Shown here piece by piece: positions 26,064 to 32,897 of a stretch of DNA of 64,000 bases; within the stretch, counting starts at the first letter, position 1; the number at the start of each line of letters is the position of its first letter. The notes under the pieces were generated by a model. It was not told where the DNA came from. It did not search any database and worked only from the letters and a program-made list of their open reading frames with translations. The position numbers and the translations under genes are program-made. This DNA comes from CAZTAO01 sp964611645 (GTDB lineage: Bacteria > Armatimonadota > UBA5829), in assembly GCA_964611645.1 (NCBI GenBank), contig CAZTAO010000007.1:1-64000 (forward strand), given 5' to 3'.

Positions 26064-26765
26064 TTGCCAGTGACCGGTAACGGCGAAACCCTCGCCAAAC
26101 AAACGCTCAAGGCCATACGAAACCATATACTCACAAACGGCCTTCAGCCGGGGGATCGGCTGCCGTCGGAGCGAGAGTTGGCGCAGACGCTCGGAGTTAG
26201 CCGGGTGACTGTGCGCGAAGCCATTCGGGCGCTGGAGTCCGTAGGGGCGGTGTCTCGGAAGCCCAAGCGAGGGACCGTGCTTCAGTCTCCGGATGTGGGG
26301 CTGTTGGGTGAGGTGTCGCAGCTCCTAATGCTGAGGTCTCCAAGCGATCTTGCCGAGTTGTTTGTTGCTCGGCGGGTAATAGAGCTTGGTGTAGCGCCGA
26401 TTGCGGCAGCCAATGCTACCGAAGAAGACATTCTCCGGATGGAAGAAGCCAACGCAGCGATGAAGCAGGAGATAGAGTCCGGCAGGATAAGCCTTGTGGA
26501 GGATATGCAGTTCCACCAGGCCCTGATCGCGGCGGCGCACAACAAGTTTCTCAGTCAACTGGGAATGCTGGTGCAGGAATTCTTCCGGGAGATAAAGCTC
26601 TTCGGCCCGCCGGAAGAGGACAGGATCGGGGTCGCAGTGCACAAAGACATCATAGAAGCCATCAAAGCCCACGACCCCCAGCGCGTCAGCAGGCTGATGA
26701 AGAGGCATTTGGATACCTACATTGTGTCCGAAGCGCTGGAGAGCGGGGGTGTGGGGATTCGTTGA
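26064..26765 (+). CDS. GntR-family transcriptional regulator, FadR subfamily
   Basis: The 233-residue product has an N-terminal winged helix: NGLQPGDRLPSERELAQTLG, then VSRVTVREAIRALESVGAVS (about residues 20-60). An FCD ligand-binding domain follows, with VARRVIELGVAPIAAANATE, EDMQFHQALIAAAHNKFL and VHKDIIEAIKAHD. The His residues in this domain usually bind a metal near the effector, often a carboxylate or sugar acid. The start is TTG 26064 or GTG 26070; neither has a Shine-Dalgarno sequence. A five-codon open frame (26056-26073) ends overlapping the GTG. It likely controls the enzyme cluster downstream and its own gene. Confidence 0.88.
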   Translation: MPVTGNGETLAKQTLKAIRNHILTNGLQPGDRLPSERELAQTLGVSRVTVREAIRALESVGAVSRKPKRGTVLQSPDVGLLGEVSQLLMLRSPSDLAELFVARRVIELGVAPIAAANATEEDILRMEEANAAMKQEIESGRISLVEDMQFHQALIAAAHNKFLSQLGMLVQEFFREIKLFGPPEEDRIGVAVHKDIIEAIKAHDPQRVSRLMKRHLDTYIVSEALESGGVGIR

Positions 26766-26782
26766 GTACGAAGCCACCGATC

Positions 26783-26850
26783 GTGCGCGATTTGCAGTCG
26801 CGCACGTAACAGAACGGTTCCTGTGCGGGTGCGATTGCAAATCGCACCCG
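26783..26850. repeat. Two consecutive perfect hairpins, GTGCGATTTGCA type
   Basis: GTGCGCGA-TTTGCAG-TCGCGCAC (26783-26805) and CGGGTGCGAT-TGCAA-ATCGCACCCG (26826-26850). Both share the core GCGATT(T)GCA. There is no T-run after either, so a REP-like element is more likely than a terminator. It lies between the regulator and the Gfo/Idh gene. Confidence 0.6.
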
Positions 26851-26902
26851 ATCATGGAGGGGGTTTCTCACGAAGGCTGAACAGTTGCAATGGAGGGATG
26901 GA

Positions 26903-27919
26903 GTGAAGTTTCTGGTTGTTGGATTGGGGTCTATGGGGAAGAGGCGGACTCGGCATTTGCTTTACCTCGACCCCGGAGAGATAATAGGTTTCGACCCTCG
27001 TCAGGACAGGTGCGACGAGGCAGCACGGTTGTACGGTATCCGGACATTCGCCAGCTTCGATGAGGCACTGGCGGAGAACCCGGGTGCGTTCGTGATCTGC
27101 GTGCCCAGCGACCAGCACCACCAATATGCGGTGAAAGCCGGTGAACTCAAGAAGCACATGTTCACCGAGAGCAACTTCCTCCGCGAGGGAATGGATGAGT
27201 TGGTGGAGATCGAGCGCAGGGGTGAGGTAGTGTGTGCGCCAAGTTTCACCATGCCCGCCGACCCGTCGGTTGCCCTGGTAAAGAAGCTGGTTGATGAGGG
27301 GAAGATCGGCAAGCCTCTCTGCTTCACCTATCATATTGGGAGTTGGCTGCCCGGTTGGCATCCTTACGAGGACTACCGCAAAGTCTACTTCTCCCAGAAG
27401 AACACCGGCGCGGCCAAGGAGATGGTGGCATTCGAGCTTACGTGGCTGATGTGGGTCTTCGGGCCGATGAAGAAAGTTACCGCGCTTCGGGGCAAGACGT
27501 CCGATCTGGATATGGATGCCGATGATGTCTACCAGGTGGCGTTTGAGTTCGAGAGTGGGCTGCGGGGGATGATACTATCAGACGTGGTCTCCAAGTGCGG
27601 ATCGAGAAACATGAAGCTGGTCGGCAGCGAGGGCGAATTGAAGTGGGACGCAATGCCGTTCTCCGTGCAGGTCTTCGAGGGCGACAGGGGGAAGTGGGTG
27701 GACTACGCCCCTGAGATCAAGCCCATCGAGATCGGCTCCCCATACGAACCCTGGGGAGCGACATACGTGCGGGAGATGAGGCATTTCATCGACGCGATTA
27801 AGGGTGAATCGAAATACCCATATACATACGCCGCCGAGCGGCAGATAACCGAGATCCTGGCAGCGGTCGAAAAAAGCTGCGAAGAAGACCGAACAATAAC
27901 AATAGAGTATGCGAGGTAA
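26903..27919 (+). CDS. Gfo/Idh/MocA-family protein with atypical active site
   Basis: The 338-residue product starts with a dinucleotide-binding fold (KFLVVGLGSMGKRRTRHLLY) and has the family pattern ICVPSDQHHQYAVKAGELKK. The usual catalytic EKP motif reads ESN (FTESNFLREGMDEL), and the usual DxGxH region reads TGAAKEMVAFELT, so both the Lys and the His of classic members are missing. Redox activity is therefore uncertain, or the protein belongs to a distinct subfamily. I chose GTG at 26903 because GGAGGG lies at 26892-26897; the frame is open further upstream. The next gene follows after 6 bp, so the two are co-transcribed. Confidence 0.85.
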   Translation: MKFLVVGLGSMGKRRTRHLLYLDPGEIIGFDPRQDRCDEAARLYGIRTFASFDEALAENPGAFVICVPSDQHHQYAVKAGELKKHMFTESNFLREGMDELVEIERRGEVVCAPSFTMPADPSVALVKKLVDEGKIGKPLCFTYHIGSWLPGWHPYEDYRKVYFSQKNTGAAKEMVAFELTWLMWVFGPMKKVTALRGKTSDLDMDADDVYQVAFEFESGLRGMILSDVVSKCGSRNMKLVGSEGELKWDAMPFSVQVFEGDRGKWVDYAPEIKPIEIGSPYEPWGATYVREMRHFIDAIKGESKYPYTYAAERQITEILAAVEKSCEEDRTITIEYAR

Positions 27920-27925
27920 TATCAG

Positions 27926-29242
27926 ATGTATTCCAAGACCGGAATCGAGATGTGGAAAGAAGCCAAGAAACTGATCCCCGGCGGCACGATGCTGCTGAGC
28001 AAGAGGTCGGAAACGTTCCTGCCCGGGCTGTGGCCGGCCTACTACAAGAGAGCCAAGGGCGTCGATATATGGGACATGGATGACAACCATCTCATCGACA
28101 TGGGCATCATGGGCGTCGGGTCGTGTGTGCTCGGGTATTCCGACGACGACGTGAACGCGGCAGTCAAGACTGTAATCGAAGCCGGTTCAATGTGTACCCT
28201 CAACTCCCCGGAGGACCTGGACCTGGCGCACGTGCTGCTTGATATGCACCCGTGGGCCGGAGGGGTTCGCTGGGCGCGATGCGGCGGAGAAGCCATGGCG
28301 GTTGCCGTGAGAATTGGCCGCGCGCACACCAAGAAAGACAAGGTCGCGTTCTGTGGATATCACGGCTGGCACGACTGGTACATCGCCGCAAACCTGGCGG
28401 GGGACGGAGTCCTGGACGGTCACCTGCTTCCCGGACTGCAGCCTACCGGCGTTCCGAGAGGCCTGCAGGGAACCGCTATACCGTTCAACTACAACAAGAT
28501 CGAGGAGCTTGAGGAGATCGTCAAGAACAACGAAATCGGCGTGATAGTGATGGAGCCGATCAGGTACAGCGCCCCGGAGGATGGTTTCCTGGAGAAAGTG
28601 CGCGCGATAGCCGACCGCGTCGGAGCGGTGTTGGTCTTCGATGAGGTCACCGCCGGTTTCCGAGTGTGCAACGGTGGCTACCACAGGCTGACCGCAGTCA
28701 ACCCGGACATCGCGGTCTACGCCAAGGCAATCAGCAACGGCTACCCGATGGCCGCCATCGTGGGCAAGGGTGATGTGATGGAAGCTGCCAACGTGAGTTT
28801 CATCAGCAGCACCTACTGGACCGAGCGAATCGGCCCGACGGCTGCCCTGGCTACCATCGACAAGTTCGTCAGCCAGGATGCCTCCAAGCACATGGTGCGG
28901 ATCGGCAACTCCATCGTGCAGGTATGGAAAGACATGGCCGCCAAGCACAGCCTGGACATCGGAGTGAAGGGCGAAGATATGTCGCCGCTGGCAACCATCG
29001 CCATCCACTACCCCAACGCTCAGGCGATAAAGACTCTCTTCACCCAGGAGATGCTCAAGCAGGGCATTATGTGCGGTGGAAGCGTGTATGTTTGCTTCGC
29101 CCACCAGGACGAGCACGTGGAGAGATTCGCCAAGGCGGTGGACAAAGCCTACGGAGTCTGCGCCGAGGCGATAGGCAGGGGAGACGTGGAAGCCAGGCTC
29201 GAAGGCGACGCCGCCCCGGCAGGGTTCAAGAGGCTGACGTAG
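27926..29242 (+). CDS. Class III PLP aminotransferase (glutamate-1-semialdehyde aminomutase-like)
   Basis: The 438-residue product is a fold-type I PLP enzyme of class III. Motifs: LIPGGTMLLSKRSETFLPGL at the start, FCGYHGWHDWYIAANLAGDG, VLVFDEVTAGFRVCNGGYHR with the PLP-contacting Asp, and VYAKAISNGYPMAAIVGKGD with the Schiff-base Lys. It resembles glutamate-1-semialdehyde aminomutase, but the cluster shows no tetrapyrrole genes. An amino-sugar or amino-acid semialdehyde substrate is more plausible. It lies 6 bp after the Gfo/Idh gene and probably acts on a related keto intermediate. Confidence 0.9.
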   Translation: MYSKTGIEMWKEAKKLIPGGTMLLSKRSETFLPGLWPAYYKRAKGVDIWDMDDNHLIDMGIMGVGSCVLGYSDDDVNAAVKTVIEAGSMCTLNSPEDLDLAHVLLDMHPWAGGVRWARCGGEAMAVAVRIGRAHTKKDKVAFCGYHGWHDWYIAANLAGDGVLDGHLLPGLQPTGVPRGLQGTAIPFNYNKIEELEEIVKNNEIGVIVMEPIRYSAPEDGFLEKVRAIADRVGAVLVFDEVTAGFRVCNGGYHRLTAVNPDIAVYAKAISNGYPMAAIVGKGDVMEAANVSFISSTYWTERIGPTAALATIDKFVSQDASKHMVRIGNSIVQVWKDMAAKHSLDIGVKGEDMSPLATIAIHYPNAQAIKTLFTQEMLKQGIMCGGSVYVCFAHQDEHVERFAKAVDKAYGVCAEAIGRGDVEARLEGDAAPAGFKRLT

Positions 29243-29255
29243 TCGCTATGTGACC

Positions 29256-29322
29256 ATGCTGCGGGAACGACGGCTCAGGCAGAGCTAACAAGTCTGCACG
29301 ATGTAAGTTCCCGCAGCATAGC
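29256..29322 (+). repeat. TGCTGCGGGAAC hairpin element, copy 3
   Basis: From ATGCTGCGGGAACGACGG to GTAAGTTCCCGCAGCATAGC, in the same orientation as unit 1 at 21689-21750. They share the internal ACAAGTCTGCAC as well as the arms. It lies between two co-oriented genes of the cluster. Confidence 0.7.
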
Positions 29323-29330
29323 TATGACGC

Positions 29331-29366
29331 CCCTCACCCCGACCCTCTCCCGGGCGCGGGAGAGGG
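29331..29366. repeat. CCCTCTCCCG hairpin repeat, copy 2
   Basis: CCCTCACCCCGACCCTCTCC followed by a 10-bp stem CCCTCTCCCG (29343-29352)/CGGGAGAGGG (29357-29366). Related to 10261-10300. Confidence 0.55.
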
Positions 29367-29429
29367 GGAAGAGGCGGCGGCTGGCGTGTTCTCATCTGCG
29401 TGATCTGCGGATAATCCCGGAGGATGTTC

Positions 29430-30506
29430 ATGAAAGGTGTGCTGGATAAGGCTAGGATTGTGGCGGCTTTGGGGGAGCTGGGGCTGAAGCCTGACTGCTC
29501 TCTGATGCTGCATGGGTCGCTTTCGGCGCTGGGGGTGGTCGAGGGCGGTGCGCAGACTCTGGTTGATGCGCTTCGGGAGGTTGCGGGGCCGACTGGGGCG
29601 GTGATTGCGCCATCTTTTCGGGACGCTATCCGGTCGGAGCATTATGCCCTGCGGGAGTGTGAGCAGGGATGTCCGCGTGATCTTTGCCCCAGCCACGAGG
29701 AGGGTTTCACCGGGATCATCGGCGAGACAGTCCGCGTGCAGCCGGACTCCATCCGAAGCTGCCACCCCACTCACTCATGGGTCGGCTTCGGCGGGAATGC
29801 GCGGCTGCTGCTCGAGGGGCACCGCAACAGCCTCACACCCTGCGGCAAGGACTCCCCCTTCTTCAGACTGATGGAGTGTGATGGCACTGTGCTGCTGCTG
29901 GGCGTTGGGGTGGTCGGGCTGACCAATATGCACGCTGTCGAAGATGCGTTGAACGTCCCCTACCTCTCCGCCATCGATCCGCCCAACCGCCACGCCACCT
30001 ACACCACCAGTTCCCGACGGATGCAATATGTGTTCCCGGAACTCTTGCAGGCGGCGCTTAGGGAGGCTGGGGTTATCACCACAGGTAGAGTTGGGATCGG
30101 GCCTGCGTATGTGCTTTCCGCTCGGGAGTTCGGATCGTTCCTGTGGGTGGCATTCGCGGATGACCCGTGGTGCATGTCACTGCGACCTCGCGGTGACCGT
30201 TACGATCCCTTCGAGGACGCCTGCTACAAGGCTGCAGCGATGGTTCGTGCGTGGAAAGCCAACCCGGACCACGAGGCATGGAAGCTGTTGGTTGAGCGGA
30301 TGAACATTGACCGCGAACCCGAGCTATTCCACGTCGCAGAGACACCGGTCACCGACTGCCCTGCCTATCGAGGCTTCGTGCGAGGATATCACAGGTGCGC
30401 GGCGAACGACATCCCGCCGTGGGAGAAGTTCGACGACTACCCGAAGTTCGAGCCGGGAGTAGTAACCTGCGACCGGTGTAACTATCCATTGGAGATGAAA
30501 CCATGA
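29430..30506 (+). CDS. AAC(3)-fold N-acetyltransferase
   Basis: The 358-residue product matches the aminoglycoside 3-N-acetyltransferase/YokD family: LMLHGSLSALGVVEGGAQTL, RSCHPTHSWVGFGGNARLLL, GKDSPFFRLMECDGTVLLLG and NMHAVEDALNVPY. Members transfer acetyl from acetyl-CoA to an amine. Position in a metabolic cluster argues for an amino-sugar or similar acceptor rather than antibiotic resistance. The ATG at 29430 has GGAGG (29419-29423) at ideal spacing; an ATG at 29424 abuts that sequence. The C-terminus carries an added CDRCNYPLEMKP tail with a CxxC pair, the role of which is unknown. The stop overlaps the next start (ATGA). Confidence 0.85.
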   Translation: MKGVLDKARIVAALGELGLKPDCSLMLHGSLSALGVVEGGAQTLVDALREVAGPTGAVIAPSFRDAIRSEHYALRECEQGCPRDLCPSHEEGFTGIIGETVRVQPDSIRSCHPTHSWVGFGGNARLLLEGHRNSLTPCGKDSPFFRLMECDGTVLLLGVGVVGLTNMHAVEDALNVPYLSAIDPPNRHATYTTSSRRMQYVFPELLQAALREAGVITTGRVGIGPAYVLSAREFGSFLWVAFADDPWCMSLRPRGDRYDPFEDACYKAAAMVRAWKANPDHEAWKLLVERMNIDREPELFHVAETPVTDCPAYRGFVRGYHRCAANDIPPWEKFDDYPKFEPGVVTCDRCNYPLEMKP

Positions 30507-31291
30507 GCCAAGAGCAGCCCAAACCGGGGTTCGATACCAGACTGAGACAATTGATCGCCGACAGACAGCCCATCATTGGCACGTTCATCCAGGACACCCA
30601 CTCGCCGTTCATAATGCAGGTGATTGCCAACGCAGGGCTGCACTACGCGATCATCGATATGGAACATGGCACTTTCGATCTACCGGTGGTTGCCACGCTG
30701 TGCCAGACTGCGCGGCTGTGCGGCCTCAGCCCGTTAGTTAGAGTGTGCGATGCCGAGTACCACCTGATCTGCCCGGTGTTGGATGCGGGAGCTGTGGGAA
30801 TTGTGCTGCCGAGGGTGAAGTCGGCTGAGCAGGTGAAGAGTGTTGTGCCGTGGCTGCGGTTTCCTCCGATAGGAGAACGTGGTTTCGGCGGCGCCAGAGG
30901 CCACTCCAACTACAGACTGGCTCCGGGAGAAAGCCTCACAGACCCCGCGCAGTTCCCCATTTTCGCCGTAATGATCGAGACCAAACAGGCGTTCGAGAAC
31001 GTTGACGAGATCGTTTCGATTCTGGAAGTGGACGCGGTGTTCGTGGGTCCGAGGGATACTTCAGTGGCTATGGGCTGCCCCAATGAACTGACCCACCCCG
31101 ATGTGCTAGCTGCGGCGGAATGCGTTCTGAAAAGCGCATTGGCACACGGTAAGGCGATGGGTTACATTTCGGCGGACCTGAATGTGCTGCAGAAGTGGAA
31201 AGACGCTGGCGCTACCCTGCTTTGTTATGGGACAGAGACTGGTCATCTGGCGGCGGCATGGCGGAAGGGACGAGAAGAACTCGGATTGTAG
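30503..31291 (+). CDS. HpcH/HpaI-family aldolase
   Basis: The 262-residue product matches the class II metal-dependent aldolases that cleave 2-keto-3-deoxy acids to pyruvate and an aldehyde. Motifs: LHYAIIDMEHGTFDLPVV, GAVGIVLPRVKSAEQVKSVV, GERGFGGARGHSNY, IFAVMIETKQAFENVDEIV with the metal-binding Glu, and VDAVFVGPRDTSVAMG. It is translationally coupled to the acetyltransferase gene by ATGA overlap, so the two probably work in one pathway. Cytosolic. The true substrate is not predictable from sequence. Confidence 0.9.
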   Translation: MSQEQPKPGFDTRLRQLIADRQPIIGTFIQDTHSPFIMQVIANAGLHYAIIDMEHGTFDLPVVATLCQTARLCGLSPLVRVCDAEYHLICPVLDAGAVGIVLPRVKSAEQVKSVVPWLRFPPIGERGFGGARGHSNYRLAPGESLTDPAQFPIFAVMIETKQAFENVDEIVSILEVDAVFVGPRDTSVAMGCPNELTHPDVLAAAECVLKSALAHGKAMGYISADLNVLQKWKDAGATLLCYGTETGHLAAAWRKGREELGL

Positions 31292-31310
31292 GAGCATCTG
31301 TACGTCCGGC

Positions 31311-31358
31311 GAGGCTCACATCCCCCCTCTGCGGAGGCCCCCTTCAAAGGGGGAATCG
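31311..31358 (+). repeat. CCCCCTT/AAGGGGG hairpin element, copy 3
   Basis: GAGGCTCACATCCCCCCTCT, then GGCCCCCTTCAAAGGGGGAA. About 90% identical to 9012-9061. It begins 20 bp after the aldolase stop. Confidence 0.65.
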
Positions 31359-31386
31359 AGTATGTGCGATGCCAGACTGATACATG

Positions 31387-31434
31387 AACCCCGAAGGGGT
31401 TTCGTAAGTGCAGCACGGGGATTGATCCCCGTGC
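31387..31434 (-). repeat. CACGGGGAT / AACCCC two-hairpin element, copy 3 (inverted)
   Basis: AACCCCGAAGGGGTT (31387-31401) and GCACGGGGATTGATCCCCGT (from 31413). Read on the minus strand this matches the elements at 23684 and 25930 in order and spacing. Confidence 0.7.
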
Positions 31435-31450
31435 GAGACTGGAGCGGCAA

Positions 31451-32671
31451 TTGAAGATCGCAATCAAGAACGGAAGAATCATTGACGGAACCGACGCGGC
31501 TCCCAGGTTCGGCACAGTGGTCATCGACGGCGACCGCATCGCTTCAATCCTGCCCACCGACAGTCCGCTTCCCAAAGTGGACAAGACAATCGATGCTTCC
31601 GGCAAGACCATCCTGCCCGGTCTGATCGATGCCCATGACCACCAGACCTATCACAATACCTTCGGCCCGCTGCCGAAGCAGTGGCGGATCAGCCGGGACC
31701 AGATGATCATCAGGTCTGTGGTCGCGGCCGCGGATGCTCTGCGGCACGGGGTGACCTCGATCCGCGAGATGGGCGGCGCGGGCGCGACTCCGTTTTCTAT
31801 GAAGACAGCCACCGAGCGCGGGGATATTGTCGGGCCTCGCATCTACACCTGCGGTTACCCACTGGCCATTACCGGCGGCCACGCGTATGAGATATGCTAT
31901 GAAGTGTCAGGGCCGGAGGGTGTGCGGGCGGGTGTCCGCGAACTGCTCAAGAACGGCGCTGACTTCATCAAGCTGATGGCCTCCAACGAAAAGCCCATGC
32001 CTGCGGGCCGTGAGCAGACCGTGCCGGAGTTCAGCCTTGACGAGCTGAAAGTCGCGGTGGAGGAGTCGCACGATGCGGGGGTTAAGGTGGCGGTGCACGT
32101 GTGCGGTTCCAAGGCCATTGAGCGCTGCCTGGACGCAGGGGTGGACACCATTGAGCATGGCGTGTATATGACCAAAGAACTCGCCCAGCGGATGAAAGAA
32201 CAGCAGGTCTTCTATACCCCCACCATCGGCATCTACATCGCAAACATGGACCCCCATTGGCGGCGCGGGTCAGCCAAGGGAGCCTTTTGCAGGGTGCTGA
32301 CAGAGGCTCACAAGCAGAGCTTCGCGCACGCTCTGGAGGTTGGGCTGAGGTGGACAGTCGGCACCGATGCCATCGTGCCCATGGTGGATGAGATGAAGCA
32401 CCTGGTCGACCTTGGCATGGACCCAATGACCGTCCTCTGCGCGGCGACCAGAACCAATGCCGAACTGATTGATAAGGCCGATGATCTGGGGACAATTGAG
32501 GTCGGCAAGATAGCTGATCTAGTCATCATTGACGGCGACCCAATGGAGGACATCACCTGCGTGGCAAATGTTGAGACGATAGTCCAGGGTGGCACGGTGT
32601 TCTACCCGGACCAGCTTCTGCCGATGCTGCCAAGCACGGTTCCGCCGCCACCGGAGGATAATCTGAGGTAA
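31451..32671 (+). CDS. Amidohydrolase-family metal-dependent hydrolase
   Basis: The 406-residue product has the amidohydrolase (imidazolonepropionase/prolidase-like) plan. A small beta-sandwich start (IKNGRIIDGTDAAPRFGTVV) is followed by the metal-binding HxH in LPGLIDAHDHQTYHNTF, later His ligands in VAVHVCGSKAIERC and TIEHGVYMTKE, and the catalytic Asp in WTVGTDAIVPMVDEMK. Such enzymes split C-N bonds in cyclic or linear amides. The start is TTG at 31451 with GGAG at 31441. It lies after the aldolase, separated by two repeat elements, in the same orientation, and probably belongs to the same pathway, for example deacylating an amide-linked intermediate (inference). Confidence 0.87.
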   Translation: MKIAIKNGRIIDGTDAAPRFGTVVIDGDRIASILPTDSPLPKVDKTIDASGKTILPGLIDAHDHQTYHNTFGPLPKQWRISRDQMIIRSVVAAADALRHGVTSIREMGGAGATPFSMKTATERGDIVGPRIYTCGYPLAITGGHAYEICYEVSGPEGVRAGVRELLKNGADFIKLMASNEKPMPAGREQTVPEFSLDELKVAVEESHDAGVKVAVHVCGSKAIERCLDAGVDTIEHGVYMTKELAQRMKEQQVFYTPTIGIYIANMDPHWRRGSAKGAFCRVLTEAHKQSFAHALEVGLRWTVGTDAIVPMVDEMKHLVDLGMDPMTVLCAATRTNAELIDKADDLGTIEVGKIADLVIIDGDPMEDITCVANVETIVQGGTVFYPDQLLPMLPSTVPPPPEDNLR

Positions 32672-32675
32672 TGAA

Positions 32676-32860
32676 CGTCATGCCGGACCTGATCCGGCAT
32701 CCAGGGACGAAGCAGTAGACCCTGAATCAAGTTCAGGGTGACGTGAAAAACGTTATGCTGAACGCGGAAACGTCATGCTGAACTTGTTTCAGCCGCTGGC
32801 GCGTCTCGACGAGCATCCGGGTTGATCGTGAACAGACCCTGAAACAAGTTCAGGGTGACG
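32676..32860. repeat. Two long CGTCATGC...GGGTGACG palindromic elements
   Basis: Element 1 (32676-32743) starts CGTCATGCCGG and ends CCCTGAATCAAGTTCAGGGTGACG in positions 32720-32743. Element 2 (32771-32860) starts CGTCATGCTGAACTTGTTTC and ends with the same tail at 32837-32860. The outer arms and the CTGAA..TTCAG cores are inverted. I recall close relatives of this motif from many bacterial genomes. Confidence 0.65.
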
Positions 32861-32897
32861 TGTATCACCACTCATACAGAGGAGGATTTGGCGTAGA

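Noticed and set aside
26783..26850. Two hairpins after the FadR-type gene as a rho-independent terminator
   Set aside because: Neither stem is followed by a T-run. The shared core suggests a repeat element.
27926..29242. Aminotransferase as hemL (glutamate-1-semialdehyde aminomutase)
   Set aside because: The catalytic Lys and general motifs fit class III, but no tetrapyrrole genes are nearby and the cluster points to another substrate.
29430..30506. AAC(3)-like gene as an antibiotic-resistance gene
   Set aside because: It lies in a co-oriented metabolic cluster, is coupled to an aldolase gene, and has no nearby mobile element or integron. The family also contains metabolic acetyltransferases.
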